Positions 27,886-34,898 of a DNA stretch of 64,000 nt are shown here, piece after piece; within the stretch, counting starts at the first letter, position 1; each line of letters begins with the position of its first letter. The stretch comes from Flammeovirgaceae bacterium BBD 1991-12 (GTDB taxonomy: Bacteria > Bacteroidota > Bacteroidia > Cytophagales > Cyclobacteriaceae). Both the position numbers and the translations under genes were made by a program. The stretch is from contig LYSV01000003.1 in the NCBI GenBank assembly GCA_001657315.1, positions 41,311 to 105,310 of the forward strand, read 5' to 3'. The notes below the pieces were generated by a model. The model searched no databases. It was not told where the DNA came from and saw only the letters and a list, made by a program, of their open reading frames with translations.

Positions 27886-28893
27886 TTAAGGAATACCCTC
27901 AGGTTTTCTTTCTGTCAAAAGATTTACAATGACTTTTATCATCATTTCTTTATCTGAAGGGTTGCTTTCCGCTATGAGCAAGGTTAAAGCTACCAATGCA
28001 TTATCAGGTATCCGTTTTCGCCCATCATTTCTGAATAGAATATTGTTTCGTTCTAAAAACCAAACAAATAAAAATGCTGCAATCCTTTTATTACCATCAG
28101 TGAATGAATGGTTTTTGGTAACAAAATAGAGCAAATGGGCAGCCTTCTCCTCTATTGACGGATATAAATCCTGCCCATCGAAAGTCTGATAAATATTTTC
28201 CAATGATCCTTTGAACGAGTCATCTTTTTCCATCCCAAAAAGTCCCTGAAAATTTGTTTGTTGCCCTAAAACTTCAATAGCGTTTTTGGCCTCATTGTAT
28301 CGAATTCGGTAAACTTCTTTTGAAGAAGCTTTGGGTAACTTCAATCGTTGATGATCATAGTCATCCAACAGGTCTAATGCCAATGCATATTCGGCAATTA
28401 CCTTAATTAACCCTTCTGCCTCGTTACTGGCAACCTGACCGTTAGAGATGACTTTTTCTTGTAATAATATTACATGTTTCAACTCTTCCAATTGTTGTAC
28501 CTTTTCCTGTAGTCTCTTCTCATTGAGAACATAGCCCCTTACAAGGTATTCCTTTAATATCTTATTTGCCCATATTCGAAATTCAGTACCCCTCTTTGAC
28601 TTAATTCTATATCCAACTGATATAATAATATCCAGGTTGTAATGATCTATGCTTCTGTTAACTTCTCTGTCACCTTCTTTACGAACTAGTCGGAATTTCC
28701 GACTAGTTGTTTCTCTACTTAGTTCTCCTTCCGTAAATATATTACTAATATGTTCTGTAATATTTACACGACTACTCTCAAAAAGGTCTGCCATTTGATT
28801 CTGGGTCAACCAAACCGTCTCATCCTGTAGTTGAACATCTAATTTTGTTTCTCCATCTTCAGTTTGAAATATTATTGATTGTTTCTCATTCAT
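27886..28893 (-). CDS. RhuM-like protein with C-terminal Fic/Doc domain
   Basis: A 335-residue protein. The N-terminal half (about residues 1-150) matches the RhuM 'virulence protein' family, with the stretch VWLTQNQMADLFESSRVNIT, which looks like a DNA-binding winged helix, and DIIISVGYRIKSKRGTEFR. The C-terminal half (about 190-330) is a Fic/Doc fold with the active-site motif HSFTDGNKR. Lysine rather than glycine before the final arginine is as in Doc kinases, which phosphorylate elongation factor Tu, whereas Fic enzymes with G usually transfer AMP. No separate antitoxin gene lies beside it, so if toxic it must be controlled within the protein. It stands, reversed, between the response regulator and kinase genes. 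A half-matching TGTATC-N6-GACTCA element lies upstream at 29000-29017. Confidence 0.85.
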   Translation of the reverse strand: MNEKQSIIFQTEDGETKLDVQLQDETVWLTQNQMADLFESSRVNITEHISNIFTEGELSRETTSRKFRLVRKEGDREVNRSIDHYNLDIIISVGYRIKSKRGTEFRIWANKILKEYLVRGYVLNEKRLQEKVQQLEELKHVILLQEKVISNGQVASNEAEGLIKVIAEYALALDLLDDYDHQRLKLPKASSKEVYRIRYNEAKNAIEVLGQQTNFQGLFGMEKDDSFKGSLENIYQTFDGQDLYPSIEEKAAHLLYFVTKNHSFTDGNKRIAAFLFVWFLERNNILFRNDGRKRIPDNALVALTLLIAESNPSDKEMMIKVIVNLLTERKPEGIP

Positions 28894-29147
28894 GTTCTCT
28901 TGATAGTCTTCAAAGTTTTGAATCAGATACTGCCATTCTCAATTGACGGCGTTCATTGAGGAGAGTCAACTTTATACCACGTTCAGCCTAAAACCAATAT
29001 GTATCAAAAAAGACTCAAATTGTCCTTTTTGCCGCTTACCTATCAGTTAAAGATAAGGCACTAATGTGGGTTTAACATAAAGGTAAGGATAAGAAAGCCA
29101 TCATAAATAGCCAACGAAGAAAATAAAACCTATCCAATCTGCACCCT

Positions 29148-30623
29148 TCAAATCAAATCCGCCTCAACATCCAGCTTAGGTGTCATGGCTGATGATTTTG
29201 ACTGATAAAACTCCATATCAGACAATACCTTGTTCAGGAATGCTATGGCTTCACTAATGTACGGCCCTTTGTTCAGCATGACACACTCTGCTTTCAGGGA
29301 AGCCGCCGCATCCGTGATCTCAGAGCGCGAGGGTACGCCCTTTTTGGCCAGGCTTTCCAGCACCTGGGTGGCCCAGATCACCGGTGCATGAGCGGCGCTG
29401 CATATGTTCAGGATCTCGGTTTGCAGGCGGGCCATGTTCGTCCAGCCTGTTTCCACGGCCAGGTCACCCCGTGCGATCATCACTCCTACCGGGTACCAGC
29501 GCATGCTGCACAACAGTATCTCAGTGAGGTTTACAAAAGCCTTTTTGGTTTCAATCTTCATTACCACCCCCAGCCTGCCGTTGACATCATACTTTTTCAG
29601 CTCCTTCAACACCTGCTTCACATCTTTTGGGGTATTGATAAAGGAGACATTCACGATATCAGCATATTTTGACACAAACCCGAGATCGTGCTTATCCTTG
29701 TCCGTAAGCCCGGCCAGTTTCAGCGAGGTATCCGGCAAATTAATGCCTTTATCTGCTTTCAGTTTCTTTCCATCTATACCCGCCCTCTGCACTTTTACTC
29801 TGAAATGGCCATCCTGCTTTTCCACGATCTCGCCGGATATATTTCCATCATCAAAGAGTATGTGCTCCCCGGGCTTTATCGTTTTAAATATCTTCTTCGA
29901 GGTGCAGGTGATATGATGACAACCGGCCTCCTGATCCTTCTTGCCGGGAAGTGTCTTATGAATGCAGATAATATCCCCCTTATGCACCCGAACAGGCTGT
30001 GTGAAACCTCCTGTACGGATCTTTGGCCCCGCAAGGTCCATAGCAACTTTTACCTCGGTACCCAGCTCAGCTGCCACCTGCCTCACATGATCGATCATAT
30101 TCTTCCATGCAGCCGGATCATCATGGGCACAATTGATACGTACACAATTGGCTCCTTTCGATATTAGATCCCGGACCTGGTCATGGTCCTCTGCTGCTGA
30201 GGAAGGGAGTGTCACCATGATCCGCACCCGGCGGTTACCTGAGATCGGTCCCAGCAGTACCCTGGAATTCTCATCAAGTTGCTCTATACCTCCCTGTATA
30301 GTAAGTTCCGGCTGAGGGACCGGTCGCTCTATGTCATTCAGCAATTTATAAAGAATATATTCAATACCCTCAAGGCTACCCCGGACATGCCGCTGTGCTC
30401 TGGCCAGCCGGGAAATGCCAAGGTAACCCAAAGCATTCTGCAACCGGCTCAGATCCCGCATACGAAGCGCCCGGTAGTGGACAAGGTTCATGGCGCTGAT
30501 CTTGTGGTTAGGATGTACCTTACCCAGTTCTTTTGCAAACAGCTCTTCCTCCTGAGCCAGCAGGTCGTAGAGGATCTCAATCTCCTCCAGAATAACTTTG
30601 AGATAATTCGGATCGTAATTCAT
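29148..30623 (-). CDS. Atypical pyruvate kinase-like protein with long N-terminal extension
   Basis: A 491-residue protein. Residues about 1-125 form a helical extension unknown in normal pyruvate kinase; about 128-480 match the catalytic barrel. Recognisable sites are the start of the barrel (VRIMVTLPSSAAE, where the usual form is K-I-G-P-S), CVRINCAHD, AMDLAGPKIRTG, LFDDGNI (metal site), VVMKIETKKA (catalytic lysine region) and IARGDLAVE. The normal C-terminal regulatory domain is missing and the usual MLSGETA segment is MLNKGPY. The extended, C-terminally short form is known in scattered bacteria and plastids. Activity is likely but not certain. It is transcribed against its kinase and regulator neighbours. 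Confidence 0.8.
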   Translation of the reverse strand: MNYDPNYLKVILEEIEILYDLLAQEEELFAKELGKVHPNHKISAMNLVHYRALRMRDLSRLQNALGYLGISRLARAQRHVRGSLEGIEYILYKLLNDIERPVPQPELTIQGGIEQLDENSRVLLGPISGNRRVRIMVTLPSSAAEDHDQVRDLISKGANCVRINCAHDDPAAWKNMIDHVRQVAAELGTEVKVAMDLAGPKIRTGGFTQPVRVHKGDIICIHKTLPGKKDQEAGCHHITCTSKKIFKTIKPGEHILFDDGNISGEIVEKQDGHFRVKVQRAGIDGKKLKADKGINLPDTSLKLAGLTDKDKHDLGFVSKYADIVNVSFINTPKDVKQVLKELKKYDVNGRLGVVMKIETKKAFVNLTEILLCSMRWYPVGVMIARGDLAVETGWTNMARLQTEILNICSAAHAPVIWATQVLESLAKKGVPSRSEITDAAASLKAECVMLNKGPYISEAIAFLNKVLSDMEFYQSKSSAMTPKLDVEADLI

Positions 30624-30741
30624 GGTAGCATGGCGTGTGTCTGGATAAAGACGACAAAATCACGGATTAGTTTGGTCATGTCAAGGGTTTCATTCATTTT
30701 AATAAATGATTATTATCATAATCTGATCTACATCTTTGTCC

Positions 30742-32091
30742 ATGCTTCAGTCTTTTAATTTTAAACTCATCCTACGTCTGATCTTCATTCTGCTGAATAT
30801 GATCATTTTATCGCTGATCTTTGGGGACAGTCGCCTGTTTTTTAACCAGATCATCCTTTTTATCGTGCTGGGTTTTCAGGTGACAGAGCTCATCCGGTAC
30901 ATTAACTTCACCAATCGTGAACTGGCCAAATTTCTGCTGGCCATCAGGCACAATGACTTTTCCATATCCTTTCATAAATCCAAGGCAGGCAGGTCGTTCC
31001 GAATGTTGCATGAAGCATTTGAAGATGTGGTGAATGCCATAAAAGATGCCCGGATCGAAAAGGAAGCTCAGTTTCAGTATCTGGAACTGGCCGTCAATCG
31101 CGTCAATGTAGGTATCATATCCATAGAGGACGGGCAAAATATTGTATTGTGCAACTCGGCCGCCGAAACGCTTCTGGGGCAGAGTGGTATAAAGAATGTT
31201 TCCATTCTTGAAGAAAAGGTACCGGACTTCCTGAGGGAGATAAACTCCATAGGTGATGAAGGGCGCAAACTGATAGAACTCAAAACAGCCCGGGATACAC
31301 GTACACTGTCTGTGGATGTAAAATCCATGATCATGCTGGACAAAACCTATAAGCACATTACCTTTCAGGACATACGCGGAGAGATTGAACAAAAGGAAAT
31401 AGAAGCGTGGCACAAGCTGATCCGTATCCTTACACACGAGATCATGAACTCGATCACACCTATATCCTCACTCACGGAAACCATGCAATCCATGCTGGAG
31501 GAAAACGGTGAGCAAAAGCCCCCGGAAAGGCTCAACGAGGAGATCATACAGGATCTGCGGTTCTCACTCAAGACCATTCAAAAAAGAAGTGATGGCATGC
31601 TCGCCTTTGTTGACGACTATCGCAAACTGACCAAGGTGGCCAAACCCCAGCTGGAAAGGGTGCCTGTCCGGACTCTTTTTGATGAGATCAGCCTGCTGAT
31701 GGCTCCACAGCTAAAAAGGAATGATATCCACCTGATCACCGAAGTAGAGCCGGATAGCTTAAAGATCGAGCTGGACTCACACCTGATGGAACAGGTCATT
31801 ATCAACATGATCACGAACAGCAAACACGCTTTGCAAGGGAAAAAGGATGGTTGGATCAGGCTCAGGGCCTTTCATGATCAGTTTGATATTGTGGAGATCA
31901 GCGACAATGGATGCGGTATCAATGAAAAAGAGATCAAAGAGATCTTTGTGCCTTTTTTTTCAACAAAACGTGAAGGCTCAGGAATAGGTCTCAGCCTGTC
32001 AAAACAGATCATGCACCTGCACGGGGGTAGTGTAAAGGTTAGATCAGAAGTAGGGAAGGGTACTGCTTTTACGTTGTCTTTTAGACGTTGA
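30742..32091 (+). CDS. NtrY-like sensor histidine kinase
   Basis: From the ATG at 30742 (a TTG two codons earlier also fits) the kinase has 449 residues. Two hydrophobic segments (about residues 8-27 and 33-50) lie close together with no real outer sensor domain. A PAS-like domain follows at about 110-213. The phosphorylated histidine is H232 in THEIMNSITPISS. ATP-binding boxes are NMITNSKHAL (N), ISDNGCGI (G1) and GSGIGLSLSKQIMHLHGG (G2). The type normally pairs with NtrC-family regulators, and the one at 26414 is the obvious partner, although two reversed genes now lie between them. With so little outside the membrane, the signal is probably sensed within the membrane or the cytoplasm. Confidence 0.9.
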   Translation: MLQSFNFKLILRLIFILLNMIILSLIFGDSRLFFNQIILFIVLGFQVTELIRYINFTNRELAKFLLAIRHNDFSISFHKSKAGRSFRMLHEAFEDVVNAIKDARIEKEAQFQYLELAVNRVNVGIISIEDGQNIVLCNSAAETLLGQSGIKNVSILEEKVPDFLREINSIGDEGRKLIELKTARDTRTLSVDVKSMIMLDKTYKHITFQDIRGEIEQKEIEAWHKLIRILTHEIMNSITPISSLTETMQSMLEENGEQKPPERLNEEIIQDLRFSLKTIQKRSDGMLAFVDDYRKLTKVAKPQLERVPVRTLFDEISLLMAPQLKRNDIHLITEVEPDSLKIELDSHLMEQVIINMITNSKHALQGKKDGWIRLRAFHDQFDIVEISDNGCGINEKEIKEIFVPFFSTKREGSGIGLSLSKQIMHLHGGSVKVRSEVGKGTAFTLSFRR

Positions 32092-32110
32092 TTGTTGATC
32101 GTTAATAGAT

Positions 32111-32145
32111 GGAAGTCAGAAGTTGGAAGCTGGAAGTTAGAAGCT
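32111..32145. repeat. GAAGTTGGAAG-like repeat, copy 2
   Basis: Units like GGAAGTCAGAAGTTGGAAGC follow the kinase gene, as after the anti-sigma gene (25704-25760). The rest of the 190-base spacer shows nothing recognisable. Confidence 0.55.
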
Positions 32146-32281
32146 AACCACTTTGCACAATCAGTCAACAACACAACAAAGGCATGTAATCGTTTGCATT
32201 GTAATAGCAGGTCACAGATCATAATTTTCAACTCTTTTTTTTGATACCTTCAAGGCTGAAAATGATCCTAACCACAAAAAA

Positions 32282-33967
32282 ATGAAATCGAAATATATAT
32301 TCCTTCTTCTGGCGCTGGCCGCCTGTACTGAACGTCCAAAAGACAGTGAAGAAACCAGCCAGGCCCTCGAAGAAAAGACCAGACCATTCCTTTGGAACAA
32401 TGCTAATGTCTATTTCCTGCTAACTGATCGTTTTTACAACGGCGACCCCGGTAACGACCAGATGTTTGACCGGCAGCCGGATGGCGCGGTGCTCAGAAGC
32501 TTTGAAGGAGGCGATCTCAAGGGAGTTACTGCAAAGATCAATGCCGGATATTTTGATCACATGGGTATCACAGCCATATGGCTGACTCCCGTTTGGGAGC
32601 AGATCAGAGGATTTACCGATGAAGGGACGGGAAAAACATACGCTTACCACGGCTACTGGGCACGGGACTGGACCGCCATAGATTCGAACTATGGCACCTA
32701 TGAAGACCTGAAAGAAATGGTGGAAACCGCTCATAGGAATGGAATACGGGTGCTGATGGACGTAGTGGTCAATCATACCGGGCCAGTCACCGATATTGAT
32801 TCACAGTGGCCTGAAAGCTGGGTGAGAACCTCCCCTACCTGCACCTTTCAGGACATCGAAACCACCACAAAATGTACCCTTGTAGACAACCTCCCCGATA
32901 TATACACAGAAAGTGATGCTCCCGTAGAATTGCCGGAGTTTCTTGTTAATAAATGGAAGGAAGAGGGCAGATATGAGCAGGAAATGAAAGAACTGGATGA
33001 GTTTTTCTCCACCACCGGCCTGCCAAGGGCACCAAGATTTTACATCATGAAGTGGATCGTGGACTATGTAAGGGAGCTGGGCATAGATGGATTCAGGGTA
33101 GATACCGCCAAACATACGGAAGCAAAGATCTGGTCAGAGCTGAAAGAGCTGGCCTCAGCTGCCTTTGAAGCATGGAAAAAGGAAAACCCTGACAAAAAAA
33201 CCGGAGATCAGGAATTTTACATGACTGGCGAAGTGTATAACTACAGCCTCTACAGTGGACAGGAATTTGATATGGGCAAAGGCGAAATGGTAAACTTTTA
33301 TGCCAACGGCTTCGAAAGCCTCATCAACTTTGCCTTCAAGACCGATGCGCACAAAACACCTGAAGAGATCTTCAGCCTCTACTCACAGATCCTCAATGAA
33401 GGAGATCTGAAAGACTATTCAATCCTGAACTACATCTCCTCCCACGACGATGGCGGCCCTTATGACCTGAACAGGGAGCGGGTATTTGAGGCAGGAACCA
33501 AGCTGCTGCTCACACCCGGCGCCTCACAGATCTACTATGGCGACGAGACCGCCCGCCCGCTGGTGGTAGAAGGTGCCAATGGCGATGCCAACCTCAGATC
33601 CTTCATGAATTGGAACGAGTTGGAAAGCAATGCCGAAAAAAACGGATACACTGTAAGTGACGTACAGCAGCATTGGGCAAAGCTTGGCAGGTTTCGTAGG
33701 GATCATGTGGCCATTGGCGCAGGTGTCCACGAAAAACTTTCTGATACACCCTATACCTTCAAACGGACCTATACTCAAAATGGCATTGAGGATAAAGTGG
33801 TAGTGGCGATGGACCTGAGCGGGACGTCGGTATCCGTATCCGTATCAGATGTATTTGCCGACGGCACCGAGCTAAAGGATTATTACACCGGACAGAAACT
33901 GGTGGTAGAAAATGGTTCTGTAACGATCCCTAACCCAGGTACGCTGGCGCTTTTGGGAGAGTCCTGA
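32282..33967 (+). CDS. Lipoprotein alpha-amylase, glycoside hydrolase family 13
   Basis: A 561-residue enzyme with a lipoprotein signal (LALAAC, lipid-bearing C15), hence bound to a membrane, probably the outer one. The GH13 barrel is complete: region I DVVVNH at 160-165, the nucleophile D274 in GFRVDTAKH, the acid/base E317 in MTGEVYN, and the transition-state D389 in SSHDDGGP. A beta-rich C-terminal domain follows from about residue 480. It hydrolyses alpha-1,4-glucans in the periplasm or at the cell surface. A pullulanase-like enzyme lies 0.9 kb downstream in the same direction, so together they could break down starch or glycogen. No SusC/SusD pair is in the window. Confidence 0.9.
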   Translation: MKSKYIFLLLALAACTERPKDSEETSQALEEKTRPFLWNNANVYFLLTDRFYNGDPGNDQMFDRQPDGAVLRSFEGGDLKGVTAKINAGYFDHMGITAIWLTPVWEQIRGFTDEGTGKTYAYHGYWARDWTAIDSNYGTYEDLKEMVETAHRNGIRVLMDVVVNHTGPVTDIDSQWPESWVRTSPTCTFQDIETTTKCTLVDNLPDIYTESDAPVELPEFLVNKWKEEGRYEQEMKELDEFFSTTGLPRAPRFYIMKWIVDYVRELGIDGFRVDTAKHTEAKIWSELKELASAAFEAWKKENPDKKTGDQEFYMTGEVYNYSLYSGQEFDMGKGEMVNFYANGFESLINFAFKTDAHKTPEEIFSLYSQILNEGDLKDYSILNYISSHDDGGPYDLNRERVFEAGTKLLLTPGASQIYYGDETARPLVVEGANGDANLRSFMNWNELESNAEKNGYTVSDVQQHWAKLGRFRRDHVAIGAGVHEKLSDTPYTFKRTYTQNGIEDKVVVAMDLSGTSVSVSVSDVFADGTELKDYYTGQKLVVENGSVTIPNPGTLALLGES

Positions 33968-33968
33968 T

Positions 33969-34061
33969 GGCTTTCACGCAAAGCCCGCAAAGGTTCTGAC
34001 GCAAAGAACACAAATCCACTTCGCGGTCTTTGCGCTCCTTATATTACTTTGCGTGAAAGCC
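33969..34061. repeat. Long inverted repeat of CTTTGCG units
   Basis: A perfect 15-base inverted repeat (33969-33983 with 34047-34061, arm GGCTTTCACGCAAAG) encloses a second one (CGCAAAGA at 34000-34007 with TCTTTGCG at 34027-34034). It starts one base after the amylase stop codon, and the RNA could fold into a long hairpin. It may end or attenuate transcription before the PhzF gene. Related CTTTGCG pieces recur near 51630 and 54630. Confidence 0.7.
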
Positions 34062-34102
34062 AATTGAAATTCAAAGAAGATCTACACAAGATAAAATAAA
34101 AA

Positions 34103-34897
34103 ATGAAACCCCAACTATCCATTTATCAGGTAGACGCTTTTACCGATCAGTTATTTGGTGGAAACCCTGCTGCGGTGTGCCCATTGGAATACTGGCTGCC
34201 TGATGCCACCATGCAAAATATTGCTGCGGAAAACAACCTGGCCGAAACCGCTTTTTTTGTTCCTAACGAGAACGGGTACGAGCTTCGATGGTTCACCCCC
34301 CTCGTCGAGGTAGACCTGTGTGGTCATGCTACCCTCGCCTCCGCTCATATCCTGTATGAGCACATGGGGTATCCACACCCTGACATCGCTTTCCAATCCA
34401 GGAACTGTGGTGTGCTCACTGTCTCCAAAAAGGATGATCTGCTAACGCTGGATTTCCCGGCCGATGATCCCAAGCCATGTGATATACCGGAAAATCTGTC
34501 ACAAGGCCTTGGGGTTAAGGTATCCGGGTGTTTTAAAGGAAAAACAGATTATCTGGCAACAGTAGAAAATCAGGAGATACTTGATCACATCACGCCCGAT
34601 TTCCGAACGATCGGCACAATAACCGCTCGGGGTATTATTGTCACCTGCCCAGGAGAAGAGTACGACTTTGTCTCTCGCTTCTTTGCACCGGCTGTCGGCG
34701 TAGATGAGGATCCTGTCACGGGATCAGCGCACACCACACTAGTGCCCTATTGGGCAAAAAGGCTGGGTAAGACGGAATTTGTTGCGCAGCAACGCTCGAA
34801 AAGAATGGGTGAATTACGGTGCCGGCTGGACTTGGATCGGGTAAAAATATCCGGTAAGGCCAGGACCTATCTGCAAGGAGAGATTAATATAGAATAA
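34103..34897 (+). CDS. PhzF-family protein (isomerase/epimerase-like)
   Basis: A 264-residue protein of the PhzF/diaminopimelate-epimerase fold. Family marks are GNPAAV at about residues 20-25, the likely catalytic E48 in NNLAETAFF, DLCGHAT at 71-77, and DEDPVTGSAHTTL in the second half. PhzF itself isomerises a phenazine precursor, but no other phenazine genes are here. Most such stand-alone members have unknown substrates, so no symbol is given. The next gene begins one base after its stop, so it is co-transcribed with the pullulanase-like gene, a curious pairing. Confidence 0.85.
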   Translation: MKPQLSIYQVDAFTDQLFGGNPAAVCPLEYWLPDATMQNIAAENNLAETAFFVPNENGYELRWFTPLVEVDLCGHATLASAHILYEHMGYPHPDIAFQSRNCGVLTVSKKDDLLTLDFPADDPKPCDIPENLSQGLGVKVSGCFKGKTDYLATVENQEILDHITPDFRTIGTITARGIIVTCPGEEYDFVSRFFAPAVGVDEDPVTGSAHTTLVPYWAKRLGKTEFVAQQRSKRMGELRCRLDLDRVKISGKARTYLQGEINIE

Positions 34898-34898
34898 A

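Noticed and set aside
27886..30623. Search for transposase genes or terminal inverted repeats around the RhuM-Fic and pyruvate kinase genes
   Set aside because: None was visible, so an insertion by a mobile element cannot be claimed, only suspected from gene order.
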